Source: an uncultured bacterium (GTDB lineage: Bacteria; Myxococcota_A; Bradymonadia; UBA7976; VGTA01). From it: a stretch of DNA of 64,000 nt. The stretch is taken from contig CALSSE010000010.1 of the NCBI GenBank assembly GCA_943788935.1, positions 1 through 64,000 on the forward strand, in the 5' to 3' direction. The translations under genes and the position numbers were made by a program. The notes beneath the pieces are model-generated. The model did not search any database, had not been told where the DNA came from, and saw only the letters and a program-made list of their open reading frames with translations. Positions 27,093-36,349 of this stretch are shown here, piece after piece (the stretch's first letter is position 1; each line of letters begins with the position of its first letter).

Positions 27093-28439
27093 ATGGACAA
27101 CCATAACTCTCAGCGACAAGCATTAGAGTCAGACCTCCTCAGGTTAATCACTGCAAATAAACTTGATCTCAGCTTGGGTGGGCGAGTCGTTGTTGAGAAG
27201 ATGAACTCTTCTCAGGTAGATGACGAGGCTCGGCTCAGTTATTTTATTTGCTCTCAACATCAGATACAAAAAGCGGATGTCGAGCATAACTCATCGGTAT
27301 CGGTCACTGATAAAGGAGAGTCGGAAGAGAGTGAGCATGATTCAGACCTCTCTCATCGATTTATCGATCGTGGAGTGATCAGTGGACAGCTCCATTTTGC
27401 GATTATTGAGGGTGAGCTTCAGATTGATGCAGAGTTGAGTATAAAGAAGTTTATCACTCCTAAACTCTCTCTCAGCTCAGCCCATGTGGCGGTTTTAATC
27501 CATCAGGTGAAGACTCTCCTCAAACGAGTGAAGATGAAAGGCAGAGTAGAGGACCAGCTGACCTGGAAACTCGATCGAGTTCAGCGACGCTTTCGCTCAG
27601 GACAGACCGCAAATATGAGTATGGCGAGAGCGGTTGAGTTGATGATGAAACTCATCCAAATCGTGTCGCGTACCTCTAGTATCTCTATCGAGATTATTCA
27701 AGAAGAGGCGGAGTATTATAGAGCGATTGGACGATGGGAATATGCCCGACGTGCTTATTTTACTTGGTTAAAGCTCGCTCCTCTCCCTTATGAAGATCTA
27801 CAAAATCTCCTCTCGGTTCTTCAGCAACTCAAAGATTGGCAGGGCTGTCTACAGGCTCTTGAGGACTCGGCAAACCAGTATCGGCCGGAGCTGAGCGCCA
27901 AGTTATATTTCGCGGCTAGTGTATTGTATAGAGATGTCTTCTTGGAGCTTGAGAAAGCCCTCTCTGCAGCGGTTACAGCTTGTGAGCTAGTGCCCGGACG
28001 GGCAGAATACATCGCTTTGGCTCAAGAGATTGATCACCGACGACGTGACGATACTTCGCATCAAAACGAGGCGTCTCATGAGGCTGATGAAGGCTCGGAA
28101 GCGGCTCTAATGACCCAATCGAGTGAGCAGGGGAGTGAGAGTAAGGGCGAAAGTGATCAAGATTATTTCTTTGATGATCTCTCAAACTTTGAAGACTCCT
28201 CTCCTCAAGAGGGACAAATAATCTCTCCTTCTGAAGATGAGAATGAGAGTGAGCTTCAGAGTGAGCTTCAGAGTGAGCTTCAGACTAGATCGGGGACTCA
28301 TCAAGCGAGGGCATCTACAGGGTCAAAGTCAAAAAGAGCGCTCCGCAAGATTGGTGAGAAATCTATGCAAGGGCAGAAGCTGAGATCAAAACCGAAACAA
28401 AAGGTGAAACGAAAACGCAAAAAAGGTAAGAAGAGGTAA
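27093..28439 (+). CDS. Hypothetical TPR-like protein with very basic C-terminus
   Basis: The family is not recognised. The middle (about residues 210-310) has helix pairs with TPR-like spacing (YRAIGRWEYARRAYFTWLKL and LQQLKDWQGCLQALE). An acidic Ser/Glu linker follows, which contains three SELQ units from a 12-bp repeat (about 28250-28285). The last 40 residues are strongly basic (KPKQKVKRKRKKGKKR), suggesting nucleic-acid or polyanion binding. No signal peptide is seen. The gene is 96 bp from rnc on the same strand. Confidence 0.7.
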   Translation: MDNHNSQRQALESDLLRLITANKLDLSLGGRVVVEKMNSSQVDDEARLSYFICSQHQIQKADVEHNSSVSVTDKGESEESEHDSDLSHRFIDRGVISGQLHFAIIEGELQIDAELSIKKFITPKLSLSSAHVAVLIHQVKTLLKRVKMKGRVEDQLTWKLDRVQRRFRSGQTANMSMARAVELMMKLIQIVSRTSSISIEIIQEEAEYYRAIGRWEYARRAYFTWLKLAPLPYEDLQNLLSVLQQLKDWQGCLQALEDSANQYRPELSAKLYFAASVLYRDVFLELEKALSAAVTACELVPGRAEYIALAQEIDHRRRDDTSHQNEASHEADEGSEAALMTQSSEQGSESKGESDQDYFFDDLSNFEDSSPQEGQIISPSEDENESELQSELQSELQTRSGTHQARASTGSKSKRALRKIGEKSMQGQKLRSKPKQKVKRKRKKGKKR

Positions 28440-28509
28440 GTAACTCTTAAGCTCACTCTCTCCTCGTAAGATCAGAATGATGGTGAGCCCTCTCAGGGAG
28501 ATCACTAAA

Positions 28510-29544
28510 ATGACGACAGATATCCTCTCTAGCAGTCGTGACCTCTCTCTACCTATATTATGGACTCTCTTACTCTCACTCTCCGCTTGTGTAGAGACAA
28601 TCGTCGTCGAGGCAGAGATGGGGGGAGCTGAATCAAATAATAATGGTGGAGAGATGCAGATCGATAATACATCGATGCTCGTAAATAGCGCTCTATTAAT
28701 ACGCGTCATCCCCGAGGACACATCTCTCGGCGCTGAGCTCTTTTGTGTAGGTGTTCCTGTGACTCAGAGAGCGATAATCACCAGCGCTTCATGTTTTCGA
28801 GGAGGTCTCAGATACGCTGAAATCCTTAGTGGACTTACCGTCTCATTCAGCGATGACAGAAACCGTTTAGCGATTGTCGAAAAAGCCTATAAACACCCCG
28901 CTTTCAACCCCGATATTCCCGCCGACCTTGGGAGTAACCTCGTCGTAGCACATGTAGACCGTGATCTTAACACTCAAACTGTGCTCCCTTACGTAGGTGA
29001 GGTGAATGACTCACTCACTCCCTTATTGAGAGTTGGATATTTAGCGGATATGGAGCTTAACTTCCAGAGAACAGTCGCTTTCGGCTTAAACCCAACATTA
29101 GAAGACTCCATCATTGTCTTTGAAGATGGGGAGGGTTCACTCCCACTCTGTAATGTGACGGGCGCTCCAGTGCTCGCGATCGTGAATAATCAGCCTAGCC
29201 TCATAGGGGTCTCTTCATGGGGTAATGAGAGCTGTACTGAGGGAGGAAGCGCGAGTTCACTTAGTCAGCAGACGACCATTGATTTTCTTAATGACGCTTT
29301 AAATCAAACCTATACTGTACCAGCAGGACAGAGCGCTTCTGCGAAGGGGGATCTCAGCTGTTCACAAGCGTTTAAGTGTTTTAATTATAGCGGGTGCCTC
29401 GCCTTTTTAGGTGCTGAGGCGAGTATGCAATACGATAATCTCTATTTGTGTACGTCAGCAGCGGGGTGTGCTGCGGATGACTTCGGCTGCTTCATGGAGA
29501 GCTGTCCCGAAGAATATAGCGCTTGTTTAGGGCAGTCTCAGTGA
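28510..29544 (+). CDS. S1-protease-like lipoprotein lacking the catalytic residues
   Basis: The N-terminus is a lipoprotein signal with lipobox LSAC. The body follows the chymotrypsin fold pattern, but the expected TAAHC is ITSASCF, the DIALL block is SNLVVAHVD, and GDSGGP is replaced by NVTGAPV, so none of the triad residues is in place. The C-terminal 60 residues are Cys-rich (CSQAFKCFNYSGC, then AAGCAADDFGCFMESCPEEYSAC) and match the module repeated three times in the active protease at 54850-56427. ATG 28510 has AGGGAG upstream; ATG 28477 is a longer alternative. A binding or inhibitory role is possible by analogy with other pseudo-proteases. Confidence 0.75.
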   Translation: MTTDILSSSRDLSLPILWTLLLSLSACVETIVVEAEMGGAESNNNGGEMQIDNTSMLVNSALLIRVIPEDTSLGAELFCVGVPVTQRAIITSASCFRGGLRYAEILSGLTVSFSDDRNRLAIVEKAYKHPAFNPDIPADLGSNLVVAHVDRDLNTQTVLPYVGEVNDSLTPLLRVGYLADMELNFQRTVAFGLNPTLEDSIIVFEDGEGSLPLCNVTGAPVLAIVNNQPSLIGVSSWGNESCTEGGSASSLSQQTTIDFLNDALNQTYTVPAGQSASAKGDLSCSQAFKCFNYSGCLAFLGAEASMQYDNLYLCTSAAGCAADDFGCFMESCPEEYSACLGQSQ

Positions 29545-29550
29545 TGTGTT

Positions 29551-29614
29551 AGCGCTCTGAATTCTCAGCGCTCTGAATTCTCAGCGCTCTGAATTCTCAG
29601 CGCTCTGAATCCTT
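29551..29614. repeat. 16-bp tandem repeat AGCGCTCTGAATTCTC, 4 units
   Basis: Four consecutive units, the last with changes at its end, start 6 bp after the pseudo-protease stop codon. Confidence 0.9.
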
Positions 29615-29751
29615 AGCTGAGGTCCGCTCATCACATTTGAGCGCGAGACATGACGTCTTCGTCGCTCTCAGCTAAAATGGCTGTTTATAAGAGGCCACGC
29701 CTACCCGTATGAGTCGGCTTTGTTGGTTCTCAGTCAGACAAGGAGAACGTG

Positions 29752-31344
29752 ATGAAGCGCTTATGTTTAATATTGGGTGATCAGCTGAGCTTATCTCTGT
29801 CCTCTCTTAAGGCACTTGGCCCTGATGACGAACTGATGATGGCTGAGGTGTACTCAGAAGCCACTTATGTTAGGCATCATCCTCAGAAAATTGCTCTTAT
29901 CTTCTCGGCGATGCGTCACTTCGCAGCTGATCTACGCGCTCAAGGGCGACTCGTTCATTACTACAGACTCGACGATCCAAACAACCATCAATCACTGACA
30001 GCGCAGATGAAGTACTTGTCACAGCTACGAGGGCTTGACCACTGGCTGATCACTGAGCCAGGAGAGTGGCGGCTCAAGAGCGAGCTGACTCAATTAGCTC
30101 AAGAAGGGGAGCTCTCTGTTGAGATTCTTGAAGATGACCGCTTTGTGACTCGCCATCATGAATTCAGTGAGTTTCTTAAGGGCAGAAAACAACCGAGAAT
30201 GGAGCACTTCTATCGTATTGTGCGTCGGAAAACGGGGATACTGGTTGATGAGGACGGTAAACCTGTGGGAGGGAAATGGAATTTTGATCACGATAATCGA
30301 AAGAAATATCGGGGAGGAACTGTCCCCAAGGCTCCTAGGTATGAACCTGATGAGATTACTGAAGAAGTAATGTCACTTGTGACTCAGAGGTTTTCAAATC
30401 ATTTTGGTACACTAGAGAACTTTAATTGGCCAGTGACTAGAGCTGAGGCGCTTGACGCGTTGCAACGATTTATTAACGAGCGTCTCCCCCTCTTTGGAGA
30501 TTTTCAAGATGCTTTGGTGCAAGCAGAAGACACCTTGTTTCACAGTCTGCTCTCTAGCTCTCTAAATATTGGTCTTCTCGAGCCTCTGGAGGTCTGTAGA
30601 TTAGCTGAGAGCGCCTATAAGCGAGGAGAGGCTCCATTGAATGCTGTGGAGGGGTTTATTCGTCAAATTATAGGGTGGCGAGAGTATGTAAGGGGAATCT
30701 ATTGGGCGTATATGCCTTCGTATGCAGAGCGTAACTTTCTAGAGGCGGCAGAGCCCTTGCCCGCTTTCTTTTGGGATGAGTCTCTCACGAGTATGACTTG
30801 TGTCTCTGAAGCGATTCGTAACACCAGACAAAATGCCTATGCTCACCATATACAGAGGCTTATGGTGACCGGAAATTTCGCTTTATTACATGGAAGCGCG
30901 GTGGAACAGGTCACCGAGTGGTACCTCGCCGTATATATTGATGCCTTTGAGTGGGTAGAGCTCCCTAATACCCTAGGGATGGCTTTGTTTGGCGATGGGG
31001 GTGTGATGGCATCAAAACCCTATTGCGCGAGCGGTAAATATATTAATCGTATGAGTGATTATTGTAAGACGTGTCCCTACTCAGTCAAAGAGACGATCGG
31101 TGATAAAGCGTGTCCTTTCAACACTCTTTACTGGGACTTTTTAATTAAACATTTTGATCGTTTTAGCAAAAACCCCCGAATGGCGCTCACTCTAAAGCAT
31201 GTGAGTAAGATGGACACTGAGCGCCGAAGAGAGATCATAGAAGCAGCGGAGCAGCTCAGAGAGAGGATACGTCAAACAGGTTCGGAGAGACCCCCCTCGT
31301 TGGTCCCGTCAGAAGAGCAACTCGTTCAGGGGAGTCTCTTTTAG
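29752..31344 (+). CDS. FeS-containing photolyase/cryptochrome (prokaryotic 6-4 photolyase type)
   Basis: This protein family (FeS-BCP, PhrB/CryB type) repairs UV (6-4) photoproducts or senses blue light, with FAD and a [4Fe-4S] cluster. The 530-residue sequence shows LCLILGDQLS at the start, EHFYRIVRRKTGILVD, and the C-terminal signature GDGGVMASKPYCASGKYINR. Cys residues in TSMTCVSEA, SDYCKTCPY and KACPFN are the four expected cluster ligands. AHHIQRLMVTGNFALL is also typical. ATG 29752 is preferred over GTG 29749, with AAGGAG upstream. A DUF2256 gene follows after a repeat array, as often seen for this family. Confidence 0.93.
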   Translation: MKRLCLILGDQLSLSLSSLKALGPDDELMMAEVYSEATYVRHHPQKIALIFSAMRHFAADLRAQGRLVHYYRLDDPNNHQSLTAQMKYLSQLRGLDHWLITEPGEWRLKSELTQLAQEGELSVEILEDDRFVTRHHEFSEFLKGRKQPRMEHFYRIVRRKTGILVDEDGKPVGGKWNFDHDNRKKYRGGTVPKAPRYEPDEITEEVMSLVTQRFSNHFGTLENFNWPVTRAEALDALQRFINERLPLFGDFQDALVQAEDTLFHSLLSSSLNIGLLEPLEVCRLAESAYKRGEAPLNAVEGFIRQIIGWREYVRGIYWAYMPSYAERNFLEAAEPLPAFFWDESLTSMTCVSEAIRNTRQNAYAHHIQRLMVTGNFALLHGSAVEQVTEWYLAVYIDAFEWVELPNTLGMALFGDGGVMASKPYCASGKYINRMSDYCKTCPYSVKETIGDKACPFNTLYWDFLIKHFDRFSKNPRMALTLKHVSKMDTERRREIIEAAEQLRERIRQTGSERPPSLVPSEEQLVQGSLF

Positions 31345-31462
31345 AGGTCACAGAGAGATCGAGGTCACAGAGAGATCGAGGTCACAGAGAGATCGAGGTC
31401 ACAGAGAGATCGAGGTCACAGAGAGATCGAGGTCACAGAGAGATCGAGGTCACAGAGAGATC
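31344..31462. repeat. 17-bp tandem repeat GAGGTCACAGAGAGATC, 7 units
   Basis: Seven exact units fill the space between the photolyase stop codon and the start of the DUF2256 gene. No palindrome is present in the unit. Confidence 0.95.
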
Positions 31463-31467
31463 GTGAG

Positions 31468-31644
31468 ATGAAGAGCGGCAAAAAAACAGTAAAAAAGAGT
31501 AATCTTCCCACCAAAGTTTGCCCACAATGCGCTCGCCCTTTTACCTGGAGAAAAAAGTGGGCGCGTGATTGGGAGCAAGTGAGATATTGCTCCGAGAGGT
31601 GCAGGAGGTCGCGGAACCGAGAGAGCTCAGAGGATATGGGCTGA
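31468..31644 (+). CDS. DUF2256 family small Cys-rich protein
   Basis: The 58-residue frame reads [20 protein letters not shown], then [10 protein letters not shown]. This CxxC...RPFxWRKKW...YCSxxCR pattern is the DUF2256 family, a small putative zinc-binding protein often found next to photolyase/cryptochrome-like genes. The N-terminus is Lys-rich. Translation probably starts at ATG 31468, and the last repeat unit lies just upstream in place of a normal leader. The function is unknown. Confidence 0.88.
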   Translation: MKSGKKTVKKSNLPTKVCPQCARPFTWRKKWARDWEQVRYCSERCRRSRNRESSEDMG

Positions 31645-31656
31645 AAGAGAGCTCGG

Positions 31657-32157
31657 CTATGTGGCGCTCTCTGCCCAGAGAGAGACCCAATCGAGCGCGG
31701 CTTGATCTATCATCCGATAAACCTCCTCAAAACCATTTGGACCCCCATAATAGGGGTCAGGTACTTCTCTTGATTCTCCTAAGTAAAGAGCTACGATTCT
31801 CGATGAATGTTCTCTCTGGGTGATCTTGAGAGCATTCTTCATGTTACTTTGGTCCATCGCTAAGATGAGATCAAACTTTTGAAAATCTTTCGGTGTAAGC
31901 TGACGTGATCGCTGTTGACCTATATGATAACCATGTCTTGACATCACCTCGATAGAACGTGGGTCAGGCGCCTCACCGACATGGTAAGCGCTCGTCCCTG
32001 CAGAGTCGACAGTGATATTGAGACCCGCCTTCTCAATATGAGCTCTCAGGAGGCCTTCAGCGATTGGAGAGCGGCATATATTTCCTAAACAAAGGGTCAG
32101 CACTGTACGTGGAGGGATAGAGCTTAGATCGCTCTTGTGGTATTCGCTGTTAGTCAT
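31657..32157 (-). CDS. Low molecular weight protein-tyrosine phosphatase
   Basis: The catalytic P-loop CLGNICRSP (CX5R, about residues 23-31) and the general-acid motif VPDPYYGG near the C-terminus identify the family, which dephosphorylates tyrosine and sometimes arginine or small molecules. DSAGTSAYHVGEAPDPRS is also canonical. The N-terminus is about 15 residues longer than usual. It is convergent with the DUF2256 gene, with 12 bp between them. Confidence 0.94.
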   Translation of the reverse strand: MTNSEYHKSDLSSIPPRTVLTLCLGNICRSPIAEGLLRAHIEKAGLNITVDSAGTSAYHVGEAPDPRSIEVMSRHGYHIGQQRSRQLTPKDFQKFDLILAMDQSNMKNALKITQREHSSRIVALYLGESREVPDPYYGGPNGFEEVYRMIDQAALDWVSLWAESAT

Positions 32158-32372
32158 TGCTCCTCTTCTCTCCTCTTTTCTACTCTTTTCTACTCTTTTC
32201 TTCTCTACTCTACATGATTACATGTCGAGCTAAAGAGAGTATACTTTCACCTCGTCTTTGTGATAACAGAAACCTCTGTTTAAACATGATCTGTCGAGTA
32301 AAATTTCCTACTCCCGTTCATACGATAGAGCGACAAAATAAGCTAGAAAATGGACGGTCATGAGGTGAATCT
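32158..32372. promoter_or_regulatory. Divergent promoter region with polypyrimidine run
   Basis: The first 55 bases are almost pure C/T on the plus strand, with TTTTCTACTC repeated. They lie directly upstream of the phosphatase start, so its leader is purine-rich (AGAAAAGAG). Promoters for the phosphatase and the cyclase must lie here but no boxes are certain. Confidence 0.4.
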
Positions 32373-33887
32373 ATGAACGATTTAAATAGAGAAATACCCC
32401 ACGCTGATTTAGAAGCTGATCAAGAGAGCATGGCGAGTATTTTAGACACCAATCATCTCAAATGGTACCGATCTTTTGTCTTCAGATTTGCGTTAATATT
32501 TGCTCTCATCTTCTCAGTGGTTATCTTAAGTCTAATCACCGGTCAGCATTATTTTAAGAGAAAAGAGGTCGCTCGTCGTTTTGGTCAGACGCTGCAGACG
32601 ATCGTTCAAAACTATGCACCCTCCATCTCCGGAGATGACTTACAGGCCATTCAAAAAGAAGGAGATGAGCAGCTTGAAGAGTTTAAGCAAATACAGGCTC
32701 AATTATCTAATATCAGAGCCCTCAATCATTTAGACGAGGACTTGGTTTATATCCTAAAGCCTACACAGGGAGAGCAATGGGTTTTTCAGGTTATGCTCCA
32801 AGAAGAGACCTTTATTGGAGACTTATATACGCCTCCGCTCAAGCTAAAGCGAGCCTATCGTGAAGCGCTCACTGGGGATCCAGCCTATTCAAAGATCTTT
32901 CAAGACGATCATGGCTCTTTCATTAGCGGGGTCGCTCCAATTCGAGACTCTAAAGGCAATATTGTCGCCCTGCTCCAGGCTGATTTTAGGTTACAGAAAT
33001 ACCTCGAACACATCCGACAAAGCCTTATTGCAGACTTGGTTACGGCCCTCGGCTCAATGATCTTGATTATATTGGTCGGCATATGGATGTATAAGAGGCT
33101 CAGTTATATGATCAGTACCTTATTAATCGGTACTAATGCCATCGAACGGCATGAATATGATTATCGGATAGCGGTCGAGGGGAGTGATGAACTCTCTATT
33201 TTAGCTCGGGCTCTCAATAAGGCGCTGGCTCGACTTAAGGAGAGGGGTGAGATGATGCGCTTCTTACCGATGCATACTCAAGAGATGATTCAGAGAGTGC
33301 TTCGAGGAGGAGAGAGTAAAGTTCACCTCTCAGAGGCTCGAGAGCTAGAGGTTGTAGTCTTTGAGAGTGATATTAGAGGCTTTACAGCGCTGAGTGAAAG
33401 ATTATCACCTTCGGAAACGATCTCACTGATTAATCGCTACATTGAAGTACAGGCTGAGTATTTACTCCAGTATGGTGGATCGATTGATAAGTACATGGGT
33501 GATGCGGTGTTGGTGGTCTTTGAAGGAGAACATCGTGAGCATAGAGCGCTCGCTTGCGCTAAAGATATTCTCACGGCGATCAAACTTATGAATCAACAGA
33601 GCAAAGAAGCTGTGCAGATAGGGATTGGAGTGAGTCGTGGTAGAGTCGTGATGGGTAATATGGGATGTGAAGCACGCATGGAGCATACAGTGATCGGCTC
33701 TACGGTAAATTTAGCGGCCCGTCTTTGCTCGGTCGCTAATGAGGGTGAGATTGTCGCTCAAAAGCGTTTAGTTGAGAGCATACAAGAGGTAGACGAAGAG
33801 CTATATTCTCTTTTTAAAGAGCAGGAAGAGCTTATCGTTAAGGGGTTTTCGAAGTCGATCTCAGTGAAGAGGGTATCTTTTGAGTAG
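32373..33887 (+). CDS. Membrane-bound class III adenylate/guanylate cyclase
   Basis: The 504-residue protein has a membrane segment at about 33-58, an extracytoplasmic sensor region with Cache-like features (about 60-220), a second membrane segment (about 223-245), a HAMP-like linker and a C-terminal class III cyclase domain. The catalytic domain shows ESDIRGFTALSERLSP, GGSIDKYMGDAVLVVFEG with both metal Asp, and GNMGCEARMEHTVIGSTVNLAARLC. It should make cAMP or cGMP in response to an external signal; the ligand is unknown. GAGGTG lies upstream of the ATG. Confidence 0.93.
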   Translation: MNDLNREIPHADLEADQESMASILDTNHLKWYRSFVFRFALIFALIFSVVILSLITGQHYFKRKEVARRFGQTLQTIVQNYAPSISGDDLQAIQKEGDEQLEEFKQIQAQLSNIRALNHLDEDLVYILKPTQGEQWVFQVMLQEETFIGDLYTPPLKLKRAYREALTGDPAYSKIFQDDHGSFISGVAPIRDSKGNIVALLQADFRLQKYLEHIRQSLIADLVTALGSMILIILVGIWMYKRLSYMISTLLIGTNAIERHEYDYRIAVEGSDELSILARALNKALARLKERGEMMRFLPMHTQEMIQRVLRGGESKVHLSEARELEVVVFESDIRGFTALSERLSPSETISLINRYIEVQAEYLLQYGGSIDKYMGDAVLVVFEGEHREHRALACAKDILTAIKLMNQQSKEAVQIGIGVSRGRVVMGNMGCEARMEHTVIGSTVNLAARLCSVANEGEIVAQKRLVESIQEVDEELYSLFKEQEELIVKGFSKSISVKRVSFE

Positions 33888-33982
33888 GGAATGTAACCTC
33901 TCTCTCTTTATATAAGATATAATGAAAGCTCTACTCGATAGATGAATAAGCGTGGAATAGAGTCAAGAGGAGTGGCCCCCCA

Positions 33983-35428
33983 ATGAGCGAAGAACCTGAA
34001 ATACCAAGGTTAGTCCGTATGATTAGAAAGGTCATTATCCCGGCTCTCTTCTTTTTTTGGGGCATCGGGGTAGCGGGTTTCTCCCTCTTTCCATATCAGC
34101 TGATCAGCGAACCACTCTCTGACCTTCAACGATGGATTAACGGAAGCGCTGAAGGGGAGCGGTTGAGCTTTGGAGAGAAAATAGAAGCGCTATTGATCGA
34201 CCCTGAGTTGAGAGTATCGGGAGAAAGTAAGATCAGTGAAAGATTAAAGTTACCCCTTAAGCCGGTACGTGATCCACAGGGCTTACTTAAGCAAAGCCCC
34301 CGCAAGCTATCTTATTACTCTACATATGCGCCAGGTTATTACCTCCTGTTTTACATTCCACATCTACCTGATGCTTACTTTGGAGCGTTGATCCTCTCAG
34401 GCGATGGAGAGGTGAAGAGGGTGATTAAGCGCCCGATCAGTGATCGGGGGCGGAGAGTGCTGGGTCAAGGTGGAGTGACAGAGGACGGCCTCCTCATCTT
34501 TAACTCTTATTTCTCATTATATGTCACCGATATATGTGGAGAACAGCGTTTACATATCCCTATGGAAGGAGAGCAGACTTTCTCTCAGGGAGTTGGTGAG
34601 GGCTTTCATCACAAGGCGAGTGGAGAGGGCTCACTGATCTGGACGTGGTTCGGCAACAATCTGAGACAGTATGATGTTAAGACACAGAGTCTGAAAAGAG
34701 AGATCTCGCTCACAGAGATCGTCACCGCTAACCCCGAGCTCTCTCTCTTTGAACCGAGGCTTATCAAGAGTAATCATCGAGGAGGCGTGGGGCAGTGGAA
34801 ATATAACGACCTGCGCAATGGCCTCACATTACAGAAGATCAGCCTTCATGATCCATTTCATCAAAATGATGTAGATGTTCTCACAGCAGATCGCGCTCAG
34901 CGATTCCCTTCTTTCTTGGCAGGTGACCTCCTGCTCTCTTTTCGTTCGATCAACCTGATCGTGGTGATTGACCCCAAGACATTAAAGGTCAAATGGCACC
35001 ATAGCGGCCACTTCTCTCGACAACATGACCCTGATTGGGGGGTCAATGGAGAGATTATTATTTATGACAACCGATCACATCAGAAGTATTCTAGAATCCT
35101 CTCTGTTGATCCTCAGAGTCAGCGAATAAAGACTCTTATCGATGGAGAAGAGTGGGGGTTTTATCAGTTTGCTCAGGGCAATCAACACCTCAGCGATGAG
35201 TCGCGGGTGTTGTTCACTAATAACAGTGAGGTCGCTCACGCGACCAATGACCGTCTAGATTTTTACTTCAAATATGAGAATGATAAAGGGAAGGCTTTAG
35301 ATATAGGGACAGTCTATCATATTAATGAATCTCAATATCAGCGCTGGGTGAACGACTGCAGCGCCACAGCAAAGCATAGAAGAGAGACCTCACCTCATGT
35401 TGATCCATCAACACCAAGAGAAGAGTGA
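33983..35428 (+). CDS. Arylsulfotransferase (ASST) family protein
   Basis: The 481-residue protein has one N-terminal membrane segment (about 17-38) and a propeller-like body. Its motifs HDPFHQNDVDVL, GDLLLSFRSINLIVVIDPKT, KVKWHHSGHFSRQHDPDWG and GEIIIYDN match the arylsulfotransferase family. Classic ASST enzymes move sulfate between phenols in the periplasm, but many relatives have no known substrate. His residues fit the family's catalytic histidines; which is essential here is not provable. AGAGGAG precedes the start. A Cys-rich lipoprotein gene begins within 25 bp of the stop. Confidence 0.82.
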   Translation: MSEEPEIPRLVRMIRKVIIPALFFFWGIGVAGFSLFPYQLISEPLSDLQRWINGSAEGERLSFGEKIEALLIDPELRVSGESKISERLKLPLKPVRDPQGLLKQSPRKLSYYSTYAPGYYLLFYIPHLPDAYFGALILSGDGEVKRVIKRPISDRGRRVLGQGGVTEDGLLIFNSYFSLYVTDICGEQRLHIPMEGEQTFSQGVGEGFHHKASGEGSLIWTWFGNNLRQYDVKTQSLKREISLTEIVTANPELSLFEPRLIKSNHRGGVGQWKYNDLRNGLTLQKISLHDPFHQNDVDVLTADRAQRFPSFLAGDLLLSFRSINLIVVIDPKTLKVKWHHSGHFSRQHDPDWGVNGEIIIYDNRSHQKYSRILSVDPQSQRIKTLIDGEEWGFYQFAQGNQHLSDESRVLFTNNSEVAHATNDRLDFYFKYENDKGKALDIGTVYHINESQYQRWVNDCSATAKHRRETSPHVDPSTPREE

Positions 35429-35452
35429 AGCGAGATGCGGGAAGAGTATATT

Positions 35453-36349
35453 GTGACTAAGCATATAATAAGATGTTGTTTCTTGGTCTCCCTTGTCGTG
35501 AGTCTTGGATGTGAAAAAGAGCAGACGACCCCTCCGCCGAATGAGGATCAGCTTCAACCTGATCCTAGCTGCAGCGGTCTCTATGGCTTGCCCAATGAGC
35601 GCAGTGGTCTCACCTCAGCAGAGTGTAATACATCATGCCTATGCGAAAACGAAGATCGCGCCTTTGCTCAGCCGACTGCGGAGAGTCCATTGTTTGAGTA
35701 TCGTCTACAGAGCCCCCCCTCTCTATTGGGCGCTGACCCTTATGAGGAGGAGAGCGCTGTGGAGAGTGAGGATGAGAGCGCTGTGGAGAGTGAGGATGAG
35801 TCACTCCTTAGCTCTGACGAGCCCTCATCAACTTTACTAGCATGTGTACTTAACATTGATCATTCGCGGAGTGAATACAGCCTAGAGACCAAGAGGTTAG
35901 ATCAGGCAGAGAGCGCTTATATTACGCATTTAGGTCCTTGCGGCGCCTGCTCATCTTTAAAAGATCTACAGGTTTACCTTAGCCAAACTGATCTCACAGA
36001 CCCGGTTCGCGCTTGTGGATTATTGGATCTCTCTCAGGGGAGAGAGGTAGCTCAATCATGTCTAAGCGAGATCGGCTTCTCAGAGGCTTGCGCTGAGATA
36101 TGGTATTTCAATACTAAACATACTCGTGAGCGTTGTCTTAATATCTGCTTAGAGCATTTTAATGCTAGCTATGTTAACGAGTCAGGCGATCTCAATCCTT
36201 GCTTGGCGTGTGATGAGGAGGAGAGTGGACCAGTCTTTAAGAGAGTCGCCGGGCGAACCCGGAGAAACAGCGGGCTCGTGTCAGCGATTTGTCGTCCCTG
36301 TAGCACCGTGAGTCAGATTTTTCATAGCTATCTCTCCATTAGTGATTGA
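35453..36349 (+). CDS. Cys-rich lipoprotein downstream of the ASST-like gene
   Basis: GTG 35453 follows GGGAAGAG and gives a clean lipoprotein signal (lipobox SLGC); ATG 35435 is a longer alternative. The mature protein has an acidic linker with a duplicated ESAVESED and a Cys-rich C-terminal half with GPCGACSSLKDLQVYLSQTD, CGLLDLSQGREVAQSCLSEI, NPCLACDEEESGP and AGRTRRNSGLVSAICRPC. This looks like a conserved family, but I cannot name it. The tight spacing suggests an operon with the arylsulfotransferase-like gene. It is convergent with the Kelch gene, whose stop abuts it. Confidence 0.7.
   Translation: MTKHIIRCCFLVSLVVSLGCEKEQTTPPPNEDQLQPDPSCSGLYGLPNERSGLTSAECNTSCLCENEDRAFAQPTAESPLFEYRLQSPPSLLGADPYEEESAVESEDESAVESEDESLLSSDEPSSTLLACVLNIDHSRSEYSLETKRLDQAESAYITHLGPCGACSSLKDLQVYLSQTDLTDPVRACGLLDLSQGREVAQSCLSEIGFSEACAEIWYFNTKHTRERCLNICLEHFNASYVNESGDLNPCLACDEEESGPVFKRVAGRTRRNSGLVSAICRPCSTVSQIFHSYLSISD
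35756..35803. repeat. 24-bp in-frame tandem duplication
   Basis: GAGAGCGCTGTGGAGAGTGA plus four bases occurs twice and encodes the duplicated ESAVESED of the Cys-rich lipoprotein. Confidence 0.75.
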
